From positions 1 to 41,610 of the forward strand of contig NZ_JAODNK010000116.1 of the NCBI RefSeq assembly GCF_025465275.1: DNA of 41,610 nt, given 5' to 3'. The stretch is from Nocardia sp. GTDB lineage: Bacteria > Actinomycetota > Actinomycetes > Mycobacteriales > Mycobacteriaceae. Each line of letters starts with the position of its first letter. Positions within the stretch are counted from its first letter, which is position 1. The notes below the pieces were generated by a model. That model searched no databases. It was not told where the DNA came from and was given only the letters and a program-made list of their open reading frames with translations. The position numbers and the translations under genes are program-made. Shown here one piece after another: positions 8,276 to 15,591 of the stretch.

Positions 8276-9178
8276 GTGAACTCTGAGGTTGACCAGGATG
8301 GGCGGTTGCGCCGGGCGTCGGGAATCCGCTCGATCCGGCTGGGCGACACGAGGGTGTCCTACGTACCGGACGGCGCGTTGCAACTTCCGCCATGCGGTTG
8401 GCTTCCAGCCAGCACCGACGAGTTCTGGGCGGCTCGACCGGAGTATTTGGATTCCGCCGGTTATTTGGTGGCGGGCATCGGAGCCTTGCTGGTGGAGCGC
8501 GGCGACCGAACGCTGTTGATCGATGCGGGGTTCGGGCCCCGGTCTCTGCCACCGGACCCGAACACCCCGCGCGGCACGATATATGGCGGCGAACTGCTGG
8601 ACAGCCCGGCGAGCCTGGGGCGCAGGCCGGAGCAGATCGAGGCGGTGGCCTTCACCCATCTGCACCCCGATCATGTGGGCTGGGCTTGGCATCCGATTCC
8701 TGGCGGCGACGAACTGGCGTTCGCGGGTGCCGACTATCTTGTGGCCGAACCGGAATGGGTGCAGCGAGACCTGTTTTCGGCTCAGGGCATCAGTGACGAG
8801 ATCCTGACCGCGTTCGAACCACGTGTCCGCACGGTGAAGAACGGACAGGAGATTTTTCCCGGTGTGCGGGTCCGAATCAGGTCCGGACACACCGTTGGGC
8901 ACGCGGAGTACGTCATCACCGGTGGCGGACGGCGGCTGATCGCTTTCGGTGACGCGCTGCATTCGCCCATCCAGGTCGAGCATCCTGAATGGTCGGCCGC
9001 CGTCGATTACGACTCCGATCAGGCCGCGGAACACCGCCGCCGGCTGGTTGCCGAACTCGCAGAGCCCGACATGCTCGGGTTCGGCATCCACTTCGCCGAT
9101 GTGGTGTTCGGTCGCGTCCGACGACACGATGCCGGATCCACTTGGTGGCCACTGTCGCCCGCTGAACTGTACGGCTAG
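8276..9178 (+). CDS. Metallo-beta-lactamase-fold hydrolase
   Basis: This 300-residue protein starts with GTG 8276 behind CAGGAGA. The binuclear metal site is intact: HLHPDH (H128, H130, D132, H133), H209 in GHTVGH, D226 in FGDALH and H272 in FGIHF. The domain order resembles lactonase-like (AHL lactonase/PNPOx-type) members rather than true beta-lactamases, and no signal peptide is seen. It could open a lactone or hydrolyse an ester or thioester made by the upstream dehydrogenases. Its last codons overlap a candidate operator for the next gene. Confidence 0.88.
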   Translation: MNSEVDQDGRLRRASGIRSIRLGDTRVSYVPDGALQLPPCGWLPASTDEFWAARPEYLDSAGYLVAGIGALLVERGDRTLLIDAGFGPRSLPPDPNTPRGTIYGGELLDSPASLGRRPEQIEAVAFTHLHPDHVGWAWHPIPGGDELAFAGADYLVAEPEWVQRDLFSAQGISDEILTAFEPRVRTVKNGQEIFPGVRVRIRSGHTVGHAEYVITGGGRRLIAFGDALHSPIQVEHPEWSAAVDYDSDQAAEHRRRLVAELAEPDMLGFGIHFADVVFGRVRRHDAGSTWWPLSPAELYG

Positions 9179-9181
9179 TTC
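9164..9181. promoter_or_regulatory. Second copy of the TetR-type operator core
   Basis: GAACT (9164-9168), an 8-nt spacer beginning GTAC, and AGTTC (9177-9181) reproduce the spacing and part of the spacer of the 5773-5802 dyad. It overlaps the end of the MBL gene, about 90 bp upstream of the TetR start. A looser GAACT...AGTTC pair with an 11-nt spacer lies at 9210-9230. Autoregulation of the TetR gene would explain both. Confidence 0.45.
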
Positions 9182-9271
9182 GCTATTGTCGTGATCGCAG
9201 AGCAGACGCGAACTACTCCTGAGTCAGTTCGGCGTTCCACAGGTCGGGGGAATCGAAGGGAGAGACCACTG

Positions 9272-9877
9272 ATGGCGAAGAGGGTTTCAGAGATCGCTGT
9301 CGAGCACCAGCCACCGGACAGCCCTCGGAGCGCCCGGCTGCATCAGCAGGCGATCGTCGCGACACAGCAACTCCTTACCGAAGGCGGGTATGGCGCCGCG
9401 ACGATCGATGCCATCGCCGCCCGCGCGGGCATCAGCAAAGTGACGTTGTACAACCACTGGCCTTCGCGGTCCGCGATCATCGCAAATTCGTTCGGCCTGA
9501 TGATGATTGATGCGCTGCCGATCCCCGATACCGGAGACTTCACCCAGGACCTGACGATCTATCTGAAGAGCATCGTCCGTTTCTACCGTAGCGATCTCGG
9601 TTCTGTCTTCGCTCAGCTGCTCGCCTCCTGCGTGCAGGATCCGGTCACATCCGTCTACTTCAACAAATACTTCCTCGACGAACGACGAGACACCTTCTCC
9701 GCGATCTGGCGCCGCGCCGTCCTCCGCGATGAAGTAGACGAATCAGTCGATATCGACGACATGATCGACATGTTCTTCGGACCGCTTGTCTATCGTTTGA
9801 TCACCGGGCACACCGAGCTCACCGAATCAAGCGTGGACGGGCTCATCCGCGCCGCTTTAGGCGGGCTCGGCAAGTAG
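9272..9877 (+). CDS. TetR/AcrR family transcriptional regulator
   Basis: This 201-residue protein starts at ATG 9272 after GAAGGGAGAG. The in-frame upstream start at 9191 would put the candidate operator inside the gene and lacks a good ribosome site. The helix-turn-helix reads TIDAIAARAGISKVTLYNHW, followed by a helical ligand domain with a TetR_C-like ending (DMIDMFFGPLVYRLITGH). It sits last in the ALDH-AKR-MBL cassette. Shared GAACT-N8-AGTTC dyads at 5773-5802 and 9164-9181 suggest it represses the SDR/ALDH promoter and itself. Confidence 0.9.
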   Translation: MAKRVSEIAVEHQPPDSPRSARLHQQAIVATQQLLTEGGYGAATIDAIAARAGISKVTLYNHWPSRSAIIANSFGLMMIDALPIPDTGDFTQDLTIYLKSIVRFYRSDLGSVFAQLLASCVQDPVTSVYFNKYFLDERRDTFSAIWRRAVLRDEVDESVDIDDMIDMFFGPLVYRLITGHTELTESSVDGLIRAALGGLGK

Positions 9878-9899
9878 CGAGAGCGCCCTGCAAGCGAGC

Positions 9900-10628
9900 G
9901 TGAGATGTCTAGTCGTGGTGAGACTCCGATCGGCGAGAGCCTCGAGCATCGCCTGGTCGTTGACGGCGAGCGGCGTGAGCCACCGGAACTACGCCGGCCA
10001 CGATCGGGAGTTCGAGAGCCGCGGGCAGCATGCGGTCGGCCATCACTTGGGACTGCAGAAGCTGACCGCTCCGATGTTGGTGAAGTTCTACACTCGACTG
10101 CTCATCGACGGACGTATCAAGCCCGACAACAACATTCGGATGTACGAGTACTGGGCGAAGGCAACCGGCCGCGGCCAGCAACCCACGCCTCGCCAGATCA
10201 CCGATGCCTGCGGGGTCACGATCCACGCTGCCCGCGCCGCCGTGCGTCGCTACAAGGACGGGCGGATCCCGACTGCGAAACCCGCTGGGCTGGAACCGAA
10301 AACAGTCCGCAACATCCATCTCGCGATCCATCGGGCGCTCGCAGACGCCGTCGCTTGGAAACACCTGGTCGATAACCCTGCCGACAACGCGAAACCGCCT
10401 CGAGTCGCTCGAACCCGGCGGCCGGTGTGGACTCCCGCACAAGCAGCCCAGTTCATGAGCAGTGTTCGCCCGAAGGTCGTCAGCCAGCGCGCCGGGCACG
10501 CCGACGTCGCCTTCACTATGAAGACCTACCAGCACGTCCTGCCCGGCATGGACGAAGACGCCGCCGCCCGCGCCGCCAGCTACATGCTGGGACACCGTGG
10601 ACACCCTGCGACGGCACCGCATCCCTGA
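9900..10628 (+). pseudogene. Tyrosine recombinase with deleted catalytic core
   Basis: The 242-codon frame holds an integrase N-terminal half: KLTAPMLVKFYTRLL, an extra helix-turn-helix-like insert (TPRQITDACGVTIHAARAAV), then KTVRNIHLAIHRALADAVAW and VWTPAQAAQFMSSVR. It jumps directly to the C-terminal end VVSQRAGHADVAFTMKTYQH, VLPGMDEDAA. The first catalytic Arg, Lys and HxR box are gone in an in-frame deletion near 10470; only the late H and nucleophile Tyr remain. The first 45 or so codons look like unrelated sequence. It lies directly beside an initiator tRNA gene, the usual integration site of such elements. Confidence 0.75.
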
Positions 10629-10645
10629 AACTGGGTTGGCTACGA

Positions 10646-10682
10646 AAAACGGCCCCGGAACCAATGGTTCCGGGGCCGTTTT
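10646..10682. terminator. Bidirectional hairpin terminator
   Basis: Exact 18-nt arms AAAACGGCCCCGGAACCA (10646-10663) and TGGTTCCGGGGCCGTTTT (10665-10682) surround one base. The T-tracts at both ends suit termination of the plus-strand integrase remnant and of the minus-strand tRNA transcript. Confidence 0.85.
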
Positions 10683-10698
10683 CCCTGGTCAAACATAG

Positions 10699-10772
10699 TA
10701 GCGGGGACAGGATTTGAACCTGCGACCTCTGGGTTATGAGCCCAGCGAGCTACCGAGCTGCTCCACCCCGCG
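10699..10772 (-). tRNA. Initiator tRNA-fMet (CAT anticodon)
   Basis: On the minus strand a full cloverleaf runs from CGCGGGG to the discriminator A. The anticodon loop CTCATAA is closed by CTGGG/CCCAG, giving the three consecutive G-C pairs that mark initiator tRNA. Position 1 (C) faces T at position 72, an unpaired acceptor end also typical of initiators. The T arm is GCAGG TTCAAAT CCTGT. The 3' CCA is not encoded (CTA follows). The gene is followed by a strong terminator at 10646-10682, and the island's integrase remnant abuts it. Confidence 0.96.
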
Positions 10773-10888
10773 TCGGGTAAACAGAACAGTACACGGACGG
10801 TGCGGATACACCAAAACGGCCGCCGACCTCCGCGGTTCGGTGTACCGCTACCGGTCGGCGACGGTGGGATTGATACGGTCAGGCCGAT

Positions 10889-11893
10889 ATGTCCACCATC
10901 GATTCCCGAAGCACGCTGCCCATCCAGCGGGTGCGGGCGATTGTCGAGCTGGCCGAGCGGCGCGGCTGGGATGTGACGGGCATGCTGGATGATGCGGGGA
11001 TCGCACCGGAGTTGTTGGCGGAGGGGCGATCCCGGGTCACCATCGAGCAGGCCGTGGAGATGGTGCAGCGGCTGTGGCGGGTCACCGATGACGAACTGCT
11101 GGGGCTGGGGTTGCATCCGATGCCGCGCGGCACCCTGCGGCTGGTGTGCTTCGGACTGGTCGGCGCGTCGACGCTGGGCGGTGCGATTCGCCGATTCGAG
11201 AGTTTCCGCCGGTCGCTGCCCGGTTTGCCGCCCATCACGCTGATCGAGCAGGACGGTGAAGCGCGGGTGACCTTCGATATCAGCGACGTCAGCCAGCCGG
11301 TCGGCATTGTCATCGACACCATGCTGACCATTACGCATCGATTCATCGCCTGGGCGATCGGCGGGCGGCTGCGGCTGCGGCGGGTCGAGGTGCCGTATCC
11401 CCGGGACCCGGAAGTCGATGATTACGAGCTGATTTTCGGTGCGCCCGTGGTCTTTTCGGCGCCGGCGCCGATGCTGGTCTTCGATGCCGCGCTACTGGAT
11501 CATCCGGCCACGCGCACCGAGGACGAGCTGCTCGTCTTCCTGCGCAATGCCCCGGCCGGTGTACTCGGTCCCCGCGACTACTCGGCATCACTGGCCTCGC
11601 GGGTCCGGCGCATTCTCGAACAGGGACTCACCGGTGAGTGGCCGAGTGTCGAGGACATTGCCGCCGCGCTGTCCATGAGCCCGCAGACCTTGCGCCGCAA
11701 ACTGCGCGAGGAACACACTTCACCCCGCGAGATCCGTGAACACATCCTGCGCGACGCCGCCATCGCCAGTCTGGTGCGCGGCGACGAAACAGTGTCCGCG
11801 CTCTCGCGACGCCTCGGCTTCTCGGAGCCGAGTGCCTTCTCCCGGGCCTTCCGGCGCTGGACGGGCAGCGCACCGGGCTCCTACCAACGCTGA
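10889..11893 (+). CDS. AraC family transcriptional regulator
   Basis: This 334-residue protein has an N-terminal arabinose-binding-like domain of the OruR/ArgR type (about residues 15-200) and a C-terminal AraC double helix-turn-helix (about 235-334). The DNA-binding end reads SVEDIAAALSMSPQTLRRKL and later ETVSALSRRLGFSEPSAFSRAF. ATG 10889 has only a weak ribosome site. It lies 105 bp upstream of an acyl-CoA dehydrogenase on the same strand, the common genetic neighbour of this subgroup in Mycobacteriales. It may activate that gene. Confidence 0.92.
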   Translation: MSTIDSRSTLPIQRVRAIVELAERRGWDVTGMLDDAGIAPELLAEGRSRVTIEQAVEMVQRLWRVTDDELLGLGLHPMPRGTLRLVCFGLVGASTLGGAIRRFESFRRSLPGLPPITLIEQDGEARVTFDISDVSQPVGIVIDTMLTITHRFIAWAIGGRLRLRRVEVPYPRDPEVDDYELIFGAPVVFSAPAPMLVFDAALLDHPATRTEDELLVFLRNAPAGVLGPRDYSASLASRVRRILEQGLTGEWPSVEDIAAALSMSPQTLRRKLREEHTSPREIREHILRDAAIASLVRGDETVSALSRRLGFSEPSAFSRAFRRWTGSAPGSYQR

Positions 11894-11998
11894 CGGCTCG
11901 AGCGTTCCGGTCAAGAAGTCGAGCAAGCGGGTCATAGGCGCAGCGGACATATCGCCTTACCGTCACGGCAGAGCCGATTAGAACAGAGGAGTTCACTC

Positions 11999-13144
11999 GT
12001 GGCCCTGCACCGCTCGCCGTGGATGGATGAAGACCTGGACGCGCTGTCCGATCTGGCGCGCAAGTTCTTCGAGAAGGAATGCGCCCCCAATGAGGATCGG
12101 TGGGCGCGCCAGCACCATGTCGACCGCGAACTCTGGAACCGCGCAGGCGAATTGGGCCTGCTGTGCCTCAGCATTCCCGAGGAGTACGGCGGTGGCGGCG
12201 GTACCTTCGCGCATGAGGCCGTCGTGCTCACCGAACAGGTTCGCGGCCTGTCCCCCAGCCTCGGCAATCCCGTGCACAGCGGGATCGTCGCGCACTATGT
12301 GAACTCGTACGGCACCGAAGCGCAGAAGCAGCACTACCTGCCGAAGATGGCCTCCGGTGAACTGGTCGGCGCGATCGCCATGACCGAACCCGGCACCGGC
12401 TCCGACCTGCAGGGCATCAAGACCAAGGCGGTCAAGGACGGTGACGACTACGTCCTCAATGGGGCCAAGACCTTCATCACCAACGGCTATCTGGCCGATC
12501 TGGTGATCGTGGCCTGCAAGACCTCCGAGGGCAAGGGCGCCGACACCGTCTCGCTGGTGCTGGTGGAGACCGAGCGCGAGGGCTTCCGGCGCGGCCGCAA
12601 TCTGGAGAAGATCGGCCAGCACGGTCAGGACACCTGCGAGCTGTTCTTCGACAATGTCCGTGTGCCGCAGGCGAATCTGCTCGGCACCGCCGAGGGCATC
12701 GGCTTCATCCAGCTCATGCAGCAGCTGCCGCAGGAACGACTCATCCTGGCCGTGATCGCCGCGGCCGCCATCGAGAAGACCGTCGAGGTCACCCTCGAAT
12801 ACACCAAGCAGCGCGAAGCCTTCGGCAAGCCGATCTTCGCCTTCCAGAACACCCAGTTCACGCTGGCCGAGTGCGACACCATCAAGACCATCGCCTGGAG
12901 CTTCACCGACGACTGCGTCAACAAGCACCTGCGCGGCGAGCTCGACGTCCCCACCGCGGCCAAGGCCAAGTGGTGGCTCACCGAACAGCAGTGCAAGGTC
13001 GCCGACGAATGCCTGCAGCTCTTCGGCGGCTACGGCTATATGGCCGAATACCCGATCTCCCGGATGTACGCCGACGCCCGCATCCAGAAGATCTACGGCG
13101 GCACCAACGAGATCATGAAGCTGATCATCGGCCGCACGCTGTAA
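11999..13144 (+). CDS. Acyl-CoA dehydrogenase (LCAD-type FadE)
   Basis: This 381-residue FAD enzyme starts at GTG 11999 after GAGGAG. It introduces the alpha,beta double bond in acyl-CoA beta-oxidation. It shows EPGTGSDLQG (flavin/substrate loop), FGGYGYMAEYPISRMYADAR and the IYGGTNEIMK ending. The MCAD-type base position is Gly (YGGT), while E246 in LPQERL is at the site of the LCAD-type catalytic glutamate, so it belongs with long-chain-type enzymes. It ends in a strong hairpin terminator, so it is probably a one-gene unit downstream of the AraC gene. Confidence 0.93.
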   Translation: MALHRSPWMDEDLDALSDLARKFFEKECAPNEDRWARQHHVDRELWNRAGELGLLCLSIPEEYGGGGGTFAHEAVVLTEQVRGLSPSLGNPVHSGIVAHYVNSYGTEAQKQHYLPKMASGELVGAIAMTEPGTGSDLQGIKTKAVKDGDDYVLNGAKTFITNGYLADLVIVACKTSEGKGADTVSLVLVETEREGFRRGRNLEKIGQHGQDTCELFFDNVRVPQANLLGTAEGIGFIQLMQQLPQERLILAVIAAAAIEKTVEVTLEYTKQREAFGKPIFAFQNTQFTLAECDTIKTIAWSFTDDCVNKHLRGELDVPTAAKAKWWLTEQQCKVADECLQLFGGYGYMAEYPISRMYADARIQKIYGGTNEIMKLIIGRTL

Positions 13145-13160
13145 CCAGCACAGGCAATGA

Positions 13161-13193
13161 GACGGCCCCGGAGAGATTCTCTCCGGGGCCGTC
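13161..13193. terminator. Hairpin terminator after acyl-CoA dehydrogenase
   Basis: Exact 16-nt arms GACGGCCCCGGAGAGA (13161-13176) and TCTCTCCGGGGCCGTC (13178-13193) flank one base, 17 bp after the stop. No long T-run follows, as is common in high-GC actinobacteria. Confidence 0.8.
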
Positions 13194-13239
13194 CCTGTGC
13201 AGCGGCGAAGCAGGCGTGGGCCGCCGTAGGCTCGGGGTC

Positions 13240-13896
13240 ATGCGAATCGCCATTATCGGAGGACACGGACAGATCGCCTTGCAGCTCACGCGCTTGCTCA
13301 GTGAGCGCGGGAATGTGGTGCAGGCCGTTATTCGGAATCCGGCGCATACCGGAGATGTGGAGGAAGTCGGCGGCCAGGCGGTCGTGCTGGACCTCGAAGG
13401 GCCCGGGGCGGATGAATTGGTCGCCACGCTGAGCGGGGTCGATGCGGTCGTGTTCGCGGCTGGAGCGGGGCCCGGTAGTGGGGTCGAGCGTAAGTACGCG
13501 GTTGATCGGGACGGGTCTGTGCTGCTAGCCGAGGCGGCGCAGAAGGCCGGGGTGCGGCGGTTTGTGCAGATCTCGTCCATGGGGGCCGGGCAACCTGCTG
13601 CCGGGGGCGATGAGTCGTGGGTTGCCTATATCGATGCGAAGACGCAGGCGGAGAACGATCTTCGGGGTCGAGACCTCGACTGGACCATTGTGCGGCCGGG
13701 CTCGCTGACCAACGAACCCGCGACCGGGCTGGTCCGGCTCGCGGAAAGTGTTCCCGGCGGGCGCATTCCGCGCGGCGATGTGGCGACCGTGCTCGCCGAA
13801 CTGCTGGTCACCGGAGGCGGCGTCGGCCACGTTCTCGAGTTGATCAGTGGCGAAACCACTGTCGCGGCGGCGGTAGCGGCCTTCAGCGCAGGATGA
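13240..13896 (+). CDS. NAD(P)-binding protein (atypical SDR)
   Basis: This 218-residue protein starts at ATG 13240. The Rossmann motif IIGGHGQIA opens the protein. A VFAAGAGPGSG strand and the segment FVQISSMGAG follow, with YIDAKTQAEND carrying the Tyr-x-x-x-Lys pair and WTIVRPGSLT downstream. This is the pattern of NAD(P)H-binding atypical/extended SDRs (PF13460 type), used as reductases or redox sensors. No partner gene is evident. It converges on the TetR gene behind it. Confidence 0.88.
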   Translation: MRIAIIGGHGQIALQLTRLLSERGNVVQAVIRNPAHTGDVEEVGGQAVVLDLEGPGADELVATLSGVDAVVFAAGAGPGSGVERKYAVDRDGSVLLAEAAQKAGVRRFVQISSMGAGQPAAGGDESWVAYIDAKTQAENDLRGRDLDWTIVRPGSLTNEPATGLVRLAESVPGGRIPRGDVATVLAELLVTGGGVGHVLELISGETTVAAAVAAFSAG

Positions 13897-13943
13897 TCGG
13901 GTCCGATTCCGCTCATGGTGCTACTCCTCCTGAGGTGGAGGTG

Positions 13944-14549
13944 CTACCGAGATGACGGGCGCAAGCTGTGCAGCACCATGCTGAATCCGCGGCGATGATT
14001 GACCTCGAGTTCGGCGAAATCTCCCGTATCGACCCACTGGATATAGGCATGCCGACTGGTGTGCGCGATCAGGTGGGCGGGCAGACTGCGCAGGAACGGA
14101 TCCTCGTCCAATTCGTAATGGGCGGTGAGGAATTCGGTGACCGGTGCGTAGAGCTGCTCCGCGCATTCCAGCCAGCGCAGGCGGTACTGCGCGTTCCGGA
14201 CTATCAGCGTCATGAACTCCCGGTCCAGTTCCGGCAAATCGCGCCGGTCGACCCGGGTCGTGAACGCGTGGACCAGAGTCTCGAGAGGGTCGGCCCCGGC
14301 CGGTGCGGTGGCGAGCACTCCGGTCATCGTCCCGCCGAAACGCCGGAAGAGCGGGATGACGACGTCCTCCTTGACCTGAAAGTGCCGGTGGAAGGTCCGC
14401 GGTGCGATGCCGACGATCTCGCAGATGCGTTCCACGGTGGCCGAAGTGTCACCGTCCGTCATGAAGAGATCGCGTGCCGTCAAGGCGATAGTGGTCCGAA
14501 GCTCCTGGCTGCGGCGCTCACTCAGGGTGGGTTTGGCCAACTTCGGCAC
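13944..14549 (-). CDS. TetR/AcrR family transcriptional regulator
   Basis: This 201-residue protein has a helix-turn-helix ATVERICEIVGIAPRTFHRHF near residues 37-57. The FHRHF recognition helix and the VKEDVV after it are typical of one actinobacterial TetR subgroup. It is divergent from the IclR gene, with an inverted repeat (14590-14615) near its own start. The target is not clear; it may only regulate itself. Confidence 0.9.
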   Translation of the reverse strand: MPKLAKPTLSERRSQELRTTIALTARDLFMTDGDTSATVERICEIVGIAPRTFHRHFQVKEDVVIPLFRRFGGTMTGVLATAPAGADPLETLVHAFTTRVDRRDLPELDREFMTLIVRNAQYRLRWLECAEQLYAPVTEFLTAHYELDEDPFLRSLPAHLIAHTSRHAYIQWVDTGDFAELEVNHRRGFSMVLHSLRPSSR

Positions 14550-14589
14550 TGCGGCTCCTCGTAATCTCCGGGCTTTAGGCTATCGCGAT

Positions 14590-14615
14590 CAGTGGCGCCG
14601 GCTTATCCGCCACTG
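14590..14615. promoter_or_regulatory. Candidate TetR operator
   Basis: CAGTGGCG (14590-14597) and CGCCACTG (14608-14615) are exact reverse complements around 10 nt, about 40 bp upstream of the minus-strand TetR start. The position suits autoregulation. Confidence 0.4.
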
Positions 14616-14684
14616 GTTCCGCTGACCGGACCTGACGCCGCCATCTCCTTTACATCGCATTCACGGCGCGCTTACACTCACGTT

Positions 14685-14716
14685 TGTCAGAATCTGACAT
14701 TAAGTCAGAATATGAC
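14685..14716. promoter_or_regulatory. Tandem operators upstream of the IclR gene
   Basis: The perfect palindrome TGTCAGA-A-TCTGACA (14685-14699) is followed within 5 bp by GTCA-GAATA-TGAC (14704-14716), and a further half site CTCTGA is nearby. The pair lies 25-56 bp before the IclR start, as expected for an autoregulatory site. Confidence 0.6.
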
Positions 14717-14740
14717 ATTCTCTGATTGTCGGAGGAAGTG

Positions 14741-15514
14741 ATGGCAATGACGCGATCCGCAGCAGCTCCCGCCGCGATGATCGATCGAGTGGTTTCGGTG
14801 CTGGAGTCCTTCGTCGGGGAACGCCCGCTCACCCTGGCCGACATTGCCCGGCGGTCGCAATTGCCGCGGTCCTCGACTCATCGCATCCTGGGACGCCTGG
14901 TCGAACTCGGCTGGGTGGAACGCAAGGGGTTCGAATATTTCCTCGGCATCCGAATGTTCGAGCTGGGCTCGCATACGGTGCGCCAGCGCGGCGTGCACGA
15001 GGCCGCGCTGCCGGTGATGGTCGAGCTGCACCGGCGCACCGGCCTGACCACGTACTTGAGCATTCTGGACGGCGCGGAGATCGTGCACCTCGAGCGAATC
15101 GGCGTGCGGCCCAATCCAAGTCGAAGCTGGGGCGTCGGGGCGCGGCAGCCGGTGGAAACGACCGCTCCGGGGCACTCGCTGCTGGTGACCATGCCGCCGA
15201 ACGTGTGGCCGGAAGTCGGCTATGCCACGACGCCCACGTGCTACAGCGTGCGCTCACGGCGCGAGCTGGATCGCGAATTGCAGCGGGTCCGGGATCGGGG
15301 CGGCATTGCCGTGGACGCGCAGGGCGCCGCGCTCGGCGTCACCGTCGTGGCCGCACCCATCGGCGCGGAGGGGGAGAGTGCGCGCGTGGCGCTCTCGCTG
15401 TGCGGGCCGACGAAGTCGATGCGGGTCGAGGCCGCGGTGACCGCGGTGCGCAGCGCCGCCGTGGATATCCGGTACGCGGTCTCGGGTATGCCGCGCCATT
15501 GCCGAACCCGCTGA
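14741..15514 (+). CDS. IclR family transcriptional regulator
   Basis: This 257-residue protein starts at ATG 14741, right after GGAGGA; an upstream TTG would place the ribosome site inside the gene. The N-terminal winged helix-turn-helix has LTLADIARRSQLPRSSTHRI (about residues 32-52). An IclR effector domain follows (LSILDGAEIVHLERIG, ETTAPGHSLL, RDRGGIAVD). It is convergent with the hsaA-hsaD-kshA operon and is the obvious candidate for controlling it, though the operator pair seen is at its own promoter. Confidence 0.92.
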   Translation: MAMTRSAAAPAAMIDRVVSVLESFVGERPLTLADIARRSQLPRSSTHRILGRLVELGWVERKGFEYFLGIRMFELGSHTVRQRGVHEAALPVMVELHRRTGLTTYLSILDGAEIVHLERIGVRPNPSRSWGVGARQPVETTAPGHSLLVTMPPNVWPEVGYATTPTCYSVRSRRELDRELQRVRDRGGIAVDAQGAALGVTVVAAPIGAEGESARVALSLCGPTKSMRVEAAVTAVRSAAVDIRYAVSGMPRHCRTR

Positions 15515-15537
15515 ACCCGAACCTGATGAACCGCAGT

Positions 15538-15564
15538 GGTTCCGCCGTTCGTAACGGCGGAACC
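15538..15564. terminator. Convergent hairpin terminator
   Basis: GGTTCCGCCGTT (15538-15549) and AACGGCGGAACC (15553-15564) are exact 12-nt arms around CGT, between the IclR gene (plus) and the hsaA-like gene (minus). Confidence 0.8.
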
Positions 15565-15591
15565 AACGCTCCTGCAACCTGATTCGGCAGC

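Noticed and set aside
1..10772. Prophage
   Set aside because: Only integrase scraps are present; no capsid, terminase, portal or tail genes were seen.
13920..13955. Terminator between the NAD(P)-binding and TetR genes
   Set aside because: Only a GGTGCTAC direct repeat is visible; no stable inverted repeat.
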